Notes: generated from the letters alone by a model not told the origin. A stretch of DNA of 64,000 bases from Enterobacter cancerogenus (GCA_000773965.1 JRUP01000002.1:186001-250000); one strand, 5' to 3'. Shown: positions 37,890 through 47,153, counted from the first letter of the stretch. Made by a program: numbers and translations.

Positions 37890-39407
37890 CTAAGGCACTG
37901 TGGTGGCAGGGCCAAACACAGCATATTCAGGCAAATTAACGTTCTGATAAGGTTCCCAGCCGCCGCCCAGCGCTTTGTACAACGCGACTAAATCCAGTGC
38001 ACTCTGCATTCGTGCCTGTGTCGATTGTGCTTCTGCCTGCGCTAACTGACGCTGTGCGTCCAACACATCCAGGAAGCTGGAAATCCCCTGCTTGTAGCTA
38101 TCACTGGCGAGATCAAATGCTCTCTGCAATGCGCCAGTGGTTTCATCCAGAGCGGTCACCTGCTGCTGATCGGCGCGATAACTGACCAGGGCATTCTCGA
38201 CATCCTGCAAGGCAGTCAGCACCGTCTGACGATATTCCAGCGCTGCATTGGCCTGCTGCGCGCGTGCCAGTTTCACGCTGGAGACCAAACGCCCGCCCTG
38301 AAAAATCGGTATGGAGAGCGAGGGCCCGATACTGTAGAAATGGCTGCTCCAGTCATCCAGATAGCTGGCATCGGTGTTGCGAACCCCGAGTTGACCCGTC
38401 AGTGACAGGCTGGGGAACAGATCCGCCACCGACACGCCAATGTTGGCAGTCTGCGCATGCAGATTGGCTTCCGCCTGGCGAATATCCGGACGTCGTCGCG
38501 CCAGCGTGGATGGAATCCCCACCGCCACCATTTTTGGCAGCGCCGGTAACGCTTTACTGCTCATCAGCTCGTTATCCAGTGCGCCCGGCGTTTTGCCCAG
38601 CAATACCGCTAAACCATTCATGGCCTGACGTTCCTGCGACTGATAACCCGGCAATTGCGCGTTCAGCGAGGCAAGTTGTGCGCGCGCATTTTCCACATCG
38701 GTGAGCGGCGCCATGCCGTTGCGCTGCTGGCTTTGCGTCAGTTCCCAGGTTTGCTGCGCCACATCGATTTGCTGCTGCAGCGTATTGAGTACCGCTTGCG
38801 CGCCGCGCAATTGCAGATAGGCACGTGCCACTTCTGCTTCGAGTGACACCAGTGCATCATTGCGCTGTTCGATAGCAGCCTGCTGCTGCGCATCTGCGGC
38901 TTCCATCTGACGGCGCACTTTGCCCCACAGATCCAGCTCCCAGCTGGCGTCAAAGCTGCCTTGATAAAGGGTGACAGAATGATCGAGGCCGTTCAGTTGA
39001 TTGGCGACGTCACTGTCCACCTGATCGTAAACCCCGTTGGATTTCAGTATGCCTTTTAGGCCCAACTGCTGACGTGTGACTTTAGCCGAGCCATTGAGTG
39101 ACGGAAAAAGCCCGCCGCGCGCCTGCGCCAGTTGCTCACGCGCGCCAGCAATGCGCAACACCGACTGCTGCAGGGATAAGTTACCGGCAATGGCGCGTTC
39201 AATCAGGCTATCCAGTTGTGGGTCATTAAAGCTTTTCCACCACAGCGGGTTGGTGGCCGCCGATTGCGGTTTTGAGGCTTCCTGCGACGGCAAATCGCGA
39301 TAGCTGCCCGGCGTCTGCGCATGGGGTGGCTGATAATCAGGGCCCACAGCGCAACCCGCCAGAAGCAGAGACAGCGCCAGCAAACTCAAGCGCGGAGAGG
39401 TAATCAT
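37890..39407 (-). CDS. Outer membrane factor lipoprotein of a tripartite efflux pump (NodT family)
   Basis: This 505-aa protein has a lipoprotein signal peptide ending LLLAGC (Cys19), followed by AVGPDYQPP, the standard start of NodT/OprM-like factors. Two TolC-type repeats follow, each with long helices and the ARRPDIRQAEANLHAQTANIGVSVADLFPSLSL type boundary around residues 305-335. It forms the outer-membrane channel for the EmrAB-like pump encoded just upstream. I chose the ATG at 39407 with AGGAG nine bases before it; it begins one base after the emrB stop. Confidence 0.92.
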   Translation of the reverse strand: MITSPRLSLLALSLLLAGCAVGPDYQPPHAQTPGSYRDLPSQEASKPQSAATNPLWWKSFNDPQLDSLIERAIAGNLSLQQSVLRIAGAREQLAQARGGLFPSLNGSAKVTRQQLGLKGILKSNGVYDQVDSDVANQLNGLDHSVTLYQGSFDASWELDLWGKVRRQMEAADAQQQAAIEQRNDALVSLEAEVARAYLQLRGAQAVLNTLQQQIDVAQQTWELTQSQQRNGMAPLTDVENARAQLASLNAQLPGYQSQERQAMNGLAVLLGKTPGALDNELMSSKALPALPKMVAVGIPSTLARRRPDIRQAEANLHAQTANIGVSVADLFPSLSLTGQLGVRNTDASYLDDWSSHFYSIGPSLSIPIFQGGRLVSSVKLARAQQANAALEYRQTVLTALQDVENALVSYRADQQQVTALDETTGALQRAFDLASDSYKQGISSFLDVLDAQRQLAQAEAQSTQARMQSALDLVALYKALGGGWEPYQNVNLPEYAVFGPATTVP

Positions 39408-39408
39408 C

Positions 39409-40977
39409 TTAGTGTGCTCCTGCACTGCCTTCGCTCTTGATCGGCGAAAGCAACCAACAAAATGGAATCAACAGCAAGGCCACAATACTCAGGCCCATAA
39501 ATACGTCGATGTACGCCAGGATTCGCGCCTGTGCAATCATCTCTTTGTACAGCTGACCGGTCGCCAGCGTCAGGGGATCGCCCACCGCAGACGTAAAGTC
39601 GCGAATCGACTGCGCCCAATGCTGCAAAGTGAGATTGAACGGCTCGTTGAGCGGCGTCATGTTATGCACCATACTCGCCGACCGCGCCTGCATACGCTCA
39701 GTGATCCCCGCCGTTGCCAGTGAAATACCGATCGATCCCGCCACATTACGGAACATGGTAAACAATGCCGATGCATCTGCATTGAGCCGTTGCGGCACCG
39801 TAATAAAAGCAATGGTCGTCAGCGGCACAAACAGGAAACCCAGCCCTATCGATTGCGCACTGCGCATTAATACCAGGGTGGTAAAATCAACGTTCGGCGT
39901 CAAGGTCGTGGAATAGAAGAAGGCGCTGGCGAGACAGGTAAAACCGAAAGCAATGATGTAGCGTGTTTGCACAATCGGCATCAGCTTCAGCACCAGCGGA
40001 ATGGTCAGGACGATCAATATCGCACCGGGCGAGAGTACCAGCCCCGACCAGGTCGCGGTATAGCCCAGATCCTGCTGCGCCAGTTGTGGAAGTACTACCG
40101 AACTGCCGTACAGAATCATCGCCATGCCTGCCATCAGCAAACCGGCCACCCAGAAGTTACGATCTTTCATGACCGTGATATCTACCACTGGTTTACGTGC
40201 ATACAGCAGCCAGTAGACGGCGCCGACAATGCCGATCACCGCCAGCATGCAAAACAGGCGAATAAAGTGCGAGGCGAACCAGTCTTCATCTTCACCACGG
40301 TCAAGGAACACCTGCAAACAGCCGAGTCCAAGAGTGATCAAGCTGATACCGATGTAATCGATCTTCAGCTTGCCCTTCGCCCATTTACGTTCCCACGGTG
40401 GATCTTCCAGCAGTTGATAGATCGCCAGCACCGTTAAAATTCCGACCGGGATGTTAATGAAGAACACCCAGCGCCAGCTGTAGTTATCGGTGATCCAGCC
40501 GCCGAGTGTTGGGCCGATCACTGGCGCAACGATAATCGCAATCGAGGAGAGACCAAAAGCTTTGCCACGATCTTCCGCTTTAAAGTAATCGAGGAGCACC
40601 GATTGCTGCACCGGCTGCAAACCGCCGCCGAAAAAGCCCTGCAACACGCGGAACAGAATGATTTGCCATAGCTCAGTGGCGATACCGCACAGGAACGAGC
40701 AGATGGTGAACATGACAATACAGATCAGGAAGAACTGTTTACGCCCAAACAAGCGGCTAAAGAAGGCCGAAATGGGCAACACAATGCCGTTGGCCACCAG
40801 ATAGGAAGTCAGCACCCAGGTGGATTCGTCGTAACTGGAAGAGAGTGAGCCGGCGATATGCGGCAGCGCCACGTTGACGATGGTGGTGTCGAGGATCTCC
40901 ATAAACACCGCCAGTGTCACCGTGATGGCGACCAGCCAGGGATTACTGGCCGGACGCCAGCTTTCGCTCGCACTCAT
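39409..40977 (-). CDS. emrB: EmrB-type DHA2 multidrug efflux permease
   Basis: This 522-aa drug:H+ antiporter of the DHA2 family has 14 predicted membrane helices. It has motif LDTTIVNVALPHIAG in helix 1, the loop FSRLFGRKQFF, motif C-like GPTLGGWITDNYSWRWVFFINIPVG in helix 5 and MFRNVAGSIGISLATA later. With EmrA and the outer membrane factor it makes a complete tripartite pump. It overlaps emrA by four bases. True orthology to E. coli emrB (which lies elsewhere) is not claimed; this is an additional EmrAB-type system. Confidence 0.9.
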   Translation of the reverse strand: MSASESWRPASNPWLVAITVTLAVFMEILDTTIVNVALPHIAGSLSSSYDESTWVLTSYLVANGIVLPISAFFSRLFGRKQFFLICIVMFTICSFLCGIATELWQIILFRVLQGFFGGGLQPVQQSVLLDYFKAEDRGKAFGLSSIAIIVAPVIGPTLGGWITDNYSWRWVFFINIPVGILTVLAIYQLLEDPPWERKWAKGKLKIDYIGISLITLGLGCLQVFLDRGEDEDWFASHFIRLFCMLAVIGIVGAVYWLLYARKPVVDITVMKDRNFWVAGLLMAGMAMILYGSSVVLPQLAQQDLGYTATWSGLVLSPGAILIVLTIPLVLKLMPIVQTRYIIAFGFTCLASAFFYSTTLTPNVDFTTLVLMRSAQSIGLGFLFVPLTTIAFITVPQRLNADASALFTMFRNVAGSIGISLATAGITERMQARSASMVHNMTPLNEPFNLTLQHWAQSIRDFTSAVGDPLTLATGQLYKEMIAQARILAYIDVFMGLSIVALLLIPFCWLLSPIKSEGSAGAH

Positions 40978-42104
40978 TCTACAGTGACCTTCGGCTCAAC
41001 CGACAGGCCCAGTGGCAATGGATGATTCGGATCCAATCCTTTATCGATGACGATTTTCACCGGCACGCGCTGCACAATTTTCACGTAGTTACCGGTGGCG
41101 TTTTCAGCCGGGAAGGTGGAGAAACGCGAGCCGGATCCCATCTGCACGCTATCAACGTGACCTTCCAGCTTCATATCTGGCCAGGCGTCGATACTGATAT
41201 CCACTTTGTCACCAGGATTCATCCGCGCCAGTTGGGACTCTTTGAAGTTGGCGTTGATCCAGATATCCGGCGACACCAGTGAAAACAGTGCCGTGCCAGC
41301 CTGTACCAGCGTACCGACCTGCACGTTGCGCTTGGTGACAAAGCCATCGTACGGGGCGCGCACTTGGGTATAAGAGAGATTCAGTTCGGCGGTATTGAGC
41401 TGAGCCTGCGCCTGCTCAACCTGCTGCTGGCGCGCTTCCACATTGGTTTCCTGCTGACGAATCTGCAATTGCACCTGTGAAGCCACTTCCACCTGCGCTT
41501 TGGCACTTTGCAGTTGTGCTTCAGCGGATCGCAACTGCGCAGCCGCAGTATCAATGTTGCGTTGTGAAGTCGCGCGCGGATCCACCCCGCGCTGACGACG
41601 ATAGTCCGCCTGCGCATTCAAAAGATTGGCCTGCGCTTTGGCTTGATCGGCTAACGCCTGATCGCGCTGCGCAGGATACTGCACGCGAGACAGCGCTAAT
41701 TGTGCCTGGGCCTGATGCAGTTGCGCCTTCGCCAGGCCGAGTTGGGCTTTAGCCTGATCGCGTTGGGCACTGGTGTCGCGTGGGTCGATCTCCACCAGTA
41801 AATCGCCCTGCTTCACCCGCTGGTTATCTTTCACCAGCAGTTTCACCACATAACCGGCCGCTTTCGGTGCGATGGTCACGGCATCACCTTCGGTGAAGGC
41901 ATCATCCGTGGTTTCAATGTTGCGCGTGGTAAACCAGAACCACAGGCCCACCAACAGCATGATCACGACCACGATGGCGAGAATGACCAGTGGCTTTTTG
42001 CCGGGGCGTTTACGTTGCGGTTCGTTGTTATCTTGACTGGAGTCTGAAGCGTGCTGTGCATCCTGCTGCTCGCGTGCGGGCGGCTGATTGTGGTTATCAC
42101 TCAT
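40974..42104 (-). CDS. emrA: EmrA-type periplasmic adaptor (HlyD family)
   Basis: This 376-aa membrane-fusion protein has a Gln/Asn/Asp-rich cytosolic start, one membrane helix (about residues 34-57), a lipoyl/barrel half (IETTDDAFTEGDAVTIAPKAAGYV), a long Gln/Ala coiled coil (about 100-250) and the second barrel half (LNLSYTQVRAPYDGFVTKRNVQVGT). It links EmrB to the outer membrane factor. First gene of emrA-emrB-OMF. The 187-bp gap upstream shows no regulator gene or obvious operator. Confidence 0.92.
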   Translation of the reverse strand: MSDNHNQPPAREQQDAQHASDSSQDNNEPQRKRPGKKPLVILAIVVVIMLLVGLWFWFTTRNIETTDDAFTEGDAVTIAPKAAGYVVKLLVKDNQRVKQGDLLVEIDPRDTSAQRDQAKAQLGLAKAQLHQAQAQLALSRVQYPAQRDQALADQAKAQANLLNAQADYRRQRGVDPRATSQRNIDTAAAQLRSAEAQLQSAKAQVEVASQVQLQIRQQETNVEARQQQVEQAQAQLNTAELNLSYTQVRAPYDGFVTKRNVQVGTLVQAGTALFSLVSPDIWINANFKESQLARMNPGDKVDISIDAWPDMKLEGHVDSVQMGSGSRFSTFPAENATGNYVKIVQRVPVKIVIDKGLDPNHPLPLGLSVEPKVTVE

Positions 42105-42291
42105 AGGTTATCATCGCTGGCTGTGATCCCGATCCACGGGCAAAAACGGTCAACTTAACCTTAGATCGAAAATTGACAAATGCCAGTACAACTTTACACA
42201 AGCCAACAATCAACGCATTTTCTGCCACTGCGTGCGATAACGCGCTGAATAATCAGCGCGTCAGCTCATCGGGCAGACCAAAATGGCAGGC

Positions 42292-43401
42292 TTAGTGTAG
42301 CCAGCGCAACAGCAACCAGCCACACAGCATCGACCACGCCAGCATGGGTAAAGAAAACAGGTGAAAGCGCCACCAGACTTTGCTGTCTTGCGCCATACGA
42401 AGCGCAATCAGGTTAGCCAATGAACCCGGCAGCAAGCCAAATCCACCAATGTTGACGGCCCAGGCGAGCGCCTCTGTAGGCGGCACTTTTTGCAGCAACA
42501 GGATGGTGGCCGGCACATTGCTGATGACCTGTGAAAGACCGATCGCCAGCAAATATACCCCCCCTTCGCTTAAATGACCTATCGCGGCGAAATAGGGTTG
42601 CAGCAGGGGAAGATGCATCAGTAAAAACACATCGATGAACATCGCGACAAATACCAGCAACAAGCTCCAGTCAATACTGATCAATACGCTGCGCGCCATG
42701 ATCAGGAAGCAGCCTGCCACCAATAACAGTGCCCATCCGGTCATTTTCAGTTCTAAAGCCACAATAAACACCAGATAGAGCAGCACACTAATGATAAACA
42801 ACGGTTTTTGCCATTGATGCACTTCGCTTTGCGCATGCTTCTGGATGGTTCGTTTGGGAAAACTCCACCAGGTGAGCGTCATCAGGCTGATCATTAATAC
42901 TGCAGCCAGCGGTGCCATCTGCAGGATAAATCCCGGCACGCTGAGCGTACCGTGGCTCCATAACAAAATATTTTGCGGATTGCCCACCGGGGTCAACAGC
43001 GATCCGGCATTCACCGCCAGCGCTTCAAAAATGATCAGTCGGGAAATCGGCAGACGTGAGAATTTGCGCAGCGTCAGGGTCAGCGGCACCAGAATAAAAA
43101 GTGCCACATCATTGGTGAGAAAAGTGGAAAGCAGCGCCGCGGCACAGATCATAAACAGCGCCAGCGTGCGCTCATGTTGAAAGCGCTGTACCAAACGTGC
43201 GCCGAGCACATCAAAATAGCCGCTGTTTTCCAGCCCTTTGGTCAACATCAATAGCCCGGTGAGCGTCATGATAGTGTGCCAGTCAACGGCGGCAGGCAAT
43301 TGCGACCAACGATACTCCGCCAGTGGCAATAAAATCACACCCAACAGCAACAGCAAATGCAAAATACGATCACGCATTAAGGAACGCAGCACGATGGGCA
43401 T
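42292..43401 (-). CDS. ybiR: YbiR, ArsB/NhaD-type membrane transporter
   Basis: This 369-aa inner membrane protein with about 10 helices follows E. coli YbiR (372 aa): WHTIMTLTGLLMLTKGLENSGYFDVLG, LLSTFLTNDVALFILVPLTLTL, FEALAVNAGSLLTPVGNPQN and LPGSLANLIALRMAQDSKVWWRFH. It belongs to the citrate/arsenite transporter superfamily; the substrate is unknown. It lies 21 bp downstream of mntR on the same strand, so both are probably co-transcribed, as in E. coli. Confidence 0.93.
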   Translation of the reverse strand: MPIVLRSLMRDRILHLLLLLGVILLPLAEYRWSQLPAAVDWHTIMTLTGLLMLTKGLENSGYFDVLGARLVQRFQHERTLALFMICAAALLSTFLTNDVALFILVPLTLTLRKFSRLPISRLIIFEALAVNAGSLLTPVGNPQNILLWSHGTLSVPGFILQMAPLAAVLMISLMTLTWWSFPKRTIQKHAQSEVHQWQKPLFIISVLLYLVFIVALELKMTGWALLLVAGCFLIMARSVLISIDWSLLLVFVAMFIDVFLLMHLPLLQPYFAAIGHLSEGGVYLLAIGLSQVISNVPATILLLQKVPPTEALAWAVNIGGFGLLPGSLANLIALRMAQDSKVWWRFHLFSLPMLAWSMLCGWLLLRWLH

Positions 43402-43422
43402 GATGGCGGAAGGCCTTGTAGG

Positions 43423-43881
43423 TTAGCGGCTCTCGTAAAACTTCTGGAAGACGGCGAGGGTTTCATCACTGACGTGATGCTCCAGGCCTTCAGAATCCCG
43501 GCGGGCAGTTTCCGGGCTGACACCTAACGCCAGCAGGAAAGTTTCAACAATATGGTGACGTACGCGGCTCGCTTCAGCCAGCTTTTCACCTTCAGGCGTC
43601 AGAAACACACCGCGATAAGGAACCTGTTCCACCAGACCGGTGGTGCCTAAACGCTTCAACATTTTTGCCACGGTGGGCTGTGAAACGCCGAGGCGCGCGG
43701 CCATATCGACCTGGCGGGCTTCACCAAATTCACGAATCAAATCAGAGATTAACTCTACGTAGTCATCAATAAGTTCACGTCGATGCGCTTCGCGCACCTG
43801 GCGAAATCCTTCGACATGCTCCTCTATATCTTTAAGCGGCCCCTGGGGCGTATTGGTGGCGCTCTTTGCACGACGACTCAT
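43423..43881 (-). CDS. mntR: Manganese-responsive regulator MntR
   Basis: MntR is a DtxR-family repressor/activator that senses Mn(II) and controls mntH, mntS and mntP. The 152-aa protein (E. coli 155) has a disordered N-terminus, a winged helix (residues about 35-90: [29 protein letters not shown]) and the metal-binding dimerisation domain with [14 protein letters not shown] and [21 protein letters not shown] precedes the ATG. It is divergent from its predicted target transcript and contiguous with ybiR. Confidence 0.96.
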   Translation of the reverse strand: MSRRAKSATNTPQGPLKDIEEHVEGFRQVREAHRRELIDDYVELISDLIREFGEARQVDMAARLGVSQPTVAKMLKRLGTTGLVEQVPYRGVFLTPEGEKLAEASRVRHHIVETFLLALGVSPETARRDSEGLEHHVSDETLAVFQKFYESR

Positions 43882-43984
43882 TCAGCTTCCTCTTTATTAT
43901 CTGCCGCACTTTACCTGCGGTGCGGGCCTGGCTGCGCTCATTGTAAACCAGGCACAAATAAGCACAAATTTTTCCTAAATAGTG

Positions 43985-44016
43985 TTGGCTAAAGAGTATA
44001 GCCAGTGCTATCTTTG
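43985..44016 (+). promoter_or_regulatory. MntR box over the promoter of the small-protein transcript
   Basis: ATAGC-CAGT-GCTAT (43998-44011) is the perfect core of the MntR operator, within partly symmetrical AAAGAG...TCTTTG flanks. It lies between a -35-like TTGGCT (43985-43990) and the extended -10 TGCTATCTT (hexamer 44009-44014), so bound MntR should block this promoter. Confidence 0.8.
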
Positions 44017-44054
44017 TTCGTAATGTAAGCGAATAGCTTATTTAGGAGGCAACG

Positions 44055-44144
44055 ATGAACGCACCCTATCTGCTGCTACTCCTTTTCCTGCTGTTTATCG
44101 CAGGTTTGTGCTTACTGTTACGTCGTTATTCATTCGGGAGGTGA
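44055..44144 (+). CDS. 29-aa hydrophobic membrane microprotein, MntR-regulated
   Basis: The ATG at 44055 is preceded by a perfect AGGAGG. The 29-residue peptide is MNAPYLL, a run of Leu/Phe/Ile/Ala to about residue 22, then the basic tail RRYSFGR. This is a single membrane helix with positive-inside C-terminus. It is the first cistron after the MntR box. Its final codons form the ribosome-binding site (GGGAGGTGA) of the next gene, which begins two bases after its stop, so the two are translationally coupled. I know of no described homolog at mntS in E. coli. Confidence 0.65.
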   Translation: MNAPYLLLLLFLLFIAGLCLLLRRYSFGR

Positions 44145-44146
44145 AC

Positions 44147-44341
44147 ATGACCACCATGAAAAGCTGCCTCGACTGTGGCAAATGCTTCCAGGTTGAGCAA
44201 AGCAAACCGGCTTTTGAGCTGAAATCGCTGCTGTGCCTGTTTAAACGCTCGCCTTTTGCCCTGCGTCTGATGCTGATTGAAAAGCTGACCGGCAAACAGC
44301 TGACCGAGCGCCCTTGCCCAAATCTCATCTGGCGCGGCTGA
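44147..44341 (+). CDS. mntS: MntS-like small protein
   Basis: This 64-aa protein contains LFKRSPFALRLMLIEKL (residues about 28-44), which aligns with FSHSPFKVRLMLLSML of E. coli MntS (42 aa). MntS raises available intracellular Mn by inhibiting export and is repressed by MntR. Here the gene stands next to mntR behind a MntR box, as in E. coli. In contrast to E. coli MntS, it has an N-terminal extension with Cys7-X2-Cys10-X2-Cys13 and a longer C-terminus. The ATG at 44147 has GGGAGGTGA just upstream; an ATG at 44156 would still include the three Cys. Confidence 0.72.
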   Translation: MTTMKSCLDCGKCFQVEQSKPAFELKSLLCLFKRSPFALRLMLIEKLTGKQLTERPCPNLIWRG

Positions 44342-44646
44342 TTCATCCATAAATTCCTCCTCAGGATCCGTTTTCTCAACGGATCCTTTGCACGATCTCA
44401 CATTTTGTTACCTTTTTAGTCCCACTCTTCCTATTGTTATTGAACAAATTCTAAACCCTTGCGTTCTCTGTGGCTGAATCGCTTCAGGCGCTGACATAAC
44501 TTTACCTTCAACAACGCTTAAACGATTAGGCTGCTAACTTTTAGCTTGCAACCTATTGTGACGTCTGATTAATCTCCTCATAACAAAAAATTACATACTT
44601 ATAACAAAATCAACCCAGGGTGGGTTTTTCGTAAGGAAGATTAGCA
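44342..44646. other. Intergenic region with terminator of the mntS transcript
   Basis: GGATCCGTT (44364-44372) and AACGGATCC (44378-44386) form a 9-bp stem followed by TTTG, ending the small-protein mRNA. The remaining 260 bp are AT-rich and carry the putative promoter of the dehydrogenase operon; no further gene or known operator was seen. Confidence 0.65.
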
Positions 44647-45375
44647 ATGTCACTTAAAAAGCCTGAAGAGCAACCATCGGGCAGGAGACGATTTTTACAA
44701 AAATCGCTCTCGCTCATTCCCCTCGCCGCCGCAGCCAGTACCGGTGTGGTTTCACTCTCCTCCCCCGCTGCCGACAAGCCGCAAGGCGTGTTATCCGACT
44801 ATGTTCCCGCTTACTTCAACGATAAAGAGTGGAAATTTCTGCTCGCCGCGCTGGATCGCCTGATCCCTGCCGATGCCAACGGTCCTGGCGCCGTCAGTGA
44901 AGGTGTACAGGTGTTTATCGATAAGCAGATGGAATTGCCTTACGGCTATGGTCGCCTGTGGTACATGCAAGGTCCGTTCGCCGATTCGATTCCTGAAATG
45001 GGTTACCAATCCCATCTGGTGCCACGCGATACCTATCGGTTAGGCATCGCCTTAGCTGACCAGCACTGTCAGCAGCAGTACCAAAAGGATTTTTACCAAC
45101 TGGAGACGGCGCAACAGGAAGAGGTTTTGCGTGCGCTGGAAGCCGACAAACTGCGTAACGATGCCATTCACGGCAAGCAGTTTTTCGAGCAACTGCTGGA
45201 AAACGCCAAAGAAGGCTATCTCGCCGACCCGATTCACGGCGGTAACCAGACGCTGGCTTCGTGGAAGATGATCGGTTTTCCCGGCGCTCGCGCGGATTTT
45301 GTCGATACCGTGCAGCAACCGAATAAACCCTATCCCCTCGGCCCAGTCAGTATTTCCAGCAAAAGGAGCGTGTAA
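44647..45375 (+). CDS. Gluconate 2-dehydrogenase subunit 3 family protein
   Basis: This 242-aa small subunit of a membrane-bound flavoprotein-cytochrome c dehydrogenase has a twin-arginine signal (GRRRFLQKSLSLIPLAAAAS, residues about 17-36) that exports the complex, probably carrying the flavoprotein along by hitchhiking. The body matches the GADH subunit 3 pattern: NDKEWKFLLAALDRLIPAD, GPFADSIPEMGYQ and SWKMIGFPGARADFVD. It is the first gene of a three-gene operon and overlaps the next start (TAATG). Related enzymes oxidise gluconate, 2-ketogluconate or sorbitol; the substrate here is not determined. Confidence 0.9.
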   Translation: MSLKKPEEQPSGRRRFLQKSLSLIPLAAAASTGVVSLSSPAADKPQGVLSDYVPAYFNDKEWKFLLAALDRLIPADANGPGAVSEGVQVFIDKQMELPYGYGRLWYMQGPFADSIPEMGYQSHLVPRDTYRLGIALADQHCQQQYQKDFYQLETAQQEEVLRALEADKLRNDAIHGKQFFEQLLENAKEGYLADPIHGGNQTLASWKMIGFPGARADFVDTVQQPNKPYPLGPVSISSKRSV

Positions 45376-47153
45376 TGGCGGCAGTAAAAAAAGCGCCCGT
45401 CGATGTGGTGATCGTTGGGTTTGGCTGGACCGGTTCGCTCATGGCGATGGAACTGGCCAGCTCGGGTTTAAACATTGTGGCGTTAGAACGTGGTGAAAAT
45501 CGCGACACCTATCCTGATTTCTCCTATCCGCGTATTGCCGATGAACTGACTTACGGCATTCGTTTAAAACTGTTCCAAAACGCCTCGAAAGAGACCGTGA
45601 CGGTTCGTCACACTACGCAGGAAACCGCGCTGCCCTATCGTCGCTTCGGTTCCTTCCTGCCCGGTGATGGTGTGGGCGGTGCCGGTACCCACTGGAACGG
45701 TCAGCTGTGGCGTCCGCTGGAAGCGGACTTGAAAATGCGCAGCACAGTCATCGAAAAATACGGTGCTGACTTCATCCCTAAAGACATGACGGTGCAGGAT
45801 TACCCCTTCTCCTATGCGGAGATGGAACCCTATTTCGATAAGTTTGAGAAAATTTGCGGCGCGGCCGGTCAGGTCGGTAACCTCAACGGTGAAACCGTCG
45901 AAGGCGGTAACCCGTTCGAATCTCCGCGTAAAAATGGCTATCCCACCAAACCGTTAAAAACGCTGTATGCCGGCGAATTATTCTCTAAAGCCGCAAAGCA
46001 ACTGGGCTATCACCCCTTTGAGTGCCCTGCAGCCAACACCACCGAACCCTGGACCAACCCTTACAACGTGCAACTTGGCGTGTGTAACTACTGCGGTTAT
46101 TGCGAACGCTTCGGTTGTTTCAACTATTCCAAAGGTTCACCACAAAGCTGCGTCATCCCTGCTCTGAAGCCGTTCAGTAACTTTGAGTTGCGCACGCAGG
46201 CGCACGTGATTCGCGTCAATACCGACAGCAGCGGTAAAAAAGCCACTAGCGTGACCTATATCGATGCGCAAGGTAACGAAGTCGAGCAACCGGCTGACCT
46301 GGTAATCCTCAGTGCCTTCCAGTTGCACAATGTGCGCTTACTGCTGTTGTCAAAAATCGGTAAGCCATACGATCCACAAACCGGTGACGGCGTGGTGGGC
46401 AGGAACTATGCCTATCAGATGACCGGCGGTATCAAGCTGTTCTATGACAACGACAATTGGTTCAATCCATTTGCCGCCACGGGTGCCACCTCCACCGTTA
46501 TCGATGATTTCAATGCGGAAAACTTCGATCACAGCAAAGTCGGCTTTGTTGGCGGTGCCACCATTTCTGCGGCCTTCTCCGGTGGACGTCCCATCCAGCA
46601 GATGGGCATCCCTAAAGATGCGCCGCGTTGGGGTTCCGGCTGGAAACAGGCCATCAAAGATAATTATCTGCACAACATGAACGTCGGCTCGTCAGGTTCA
46701 GTGATGCCGTATAAGCAGTGCTATCTCGACCTTGATCCTACGTACCGTGATATCTACGGCCAACCGTTGCTGCGTATGACCTTTGACTGGCAGCAGAATG
46801 AACTGAAGATGACCAACTTCATCAAAGATAAGGCCGAGGAGATCGTCAAGGTGATGAATCCTAAGCACTATGAAGTGGGCTTCAAAACCCTCAACAGCCA
46901 TTACGATGTCCGCCCTTACCAATCAACGCACACCACCGGTGGTGCAGTGATGGGCGACGATCCGCGTACCAGCGTGGTGAATAAGTTCCTGCAAAGCTGG
47001 GATGTACCGAACGTATTCGTTACGGGCGCATGCTGCTTCCCGCAAAACCTGGCATACAACCCAACCGGGATTGTCTGTGCCACCGCATTATTCGCGGCGG
47101 ATGCGATTCGCAACCGCTATCTGGCTAACCCTGGTCCGCTGGTTCAGGCCTGA
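45375..47153 (+). CDS. GMC-family dehydrogenase flavoprotein subunit (gluconate type)
   Basis: This 592-aa catalytic subunit has the FAD-binding VIVGFGWTGSLMAMELASSG (residues 10-29), GDGVGGAGTHWNGQLWRP (substrate-side loop), a Cys-rich stretch CNYCGYCERFGCFNYSKG (about 237-254, as in fructose and gluconate dehydrogenases that hold an iron-sulfur cluster) and the C-terminal STHTTGGAVMGDDPRTSVVN and NPTGIVCATALFAADAI. It acts in the periplasm, passing electrons to the cytochrome subunit and then ubiquinone. It has no signal peptide of its own, consistent with TAT export with subunit 3. Confidence 0.92.
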   Translation: MAAVKKAPVDVVIVGFGWTGSLMAMELASSGLNIVALERGENRDTYPDFSYPRIADELTYGIRLKLFQNASKETVTVRHTTQETALPYRRFGSFLPGDGVGGAGTHWNGQLWRPLEADLKMRSTVIEKYGADFIPKDMTVQDYPFSYAEMEPYFDKFEKICGAAGQVGNLNGETVEGGNPFESPRKNGYPTKPLKTLYAGELFSKAAKQLGYHPFECPAANTTEPWTNPYNVQLGVCNYCGYCERFGCFNYSKGSPQSCVIPALKPFSNFELRTQAHVIRVNTDSSGKKATSVTYIDAQGNEVEQPADLVILSAFQLHNVRLLLLSKIGKPYDPQTGDGVVGRNYAYQMTGGIKLFYDNDNWFNPFAATGATSTVIDDFNAENFDHSKVGFVGGATISAAFSGGRPIQQMGIPKDAPRWGSGWKQAIKDNYLHNMNVGSSGSVMPYKQCYLDLDPTYRDIYGQPLLRMTFDWQQNELKMTNFIKDKAEEIVKVMNPKHYEVGFKTLNSHYDVRPYQSTHTTGGAVMGDDPRTSVVNKFLQSWDVPNVFVTGACCFPQNLAYNPTGIVCATALFAADAIRNRYLANPGPLVQA

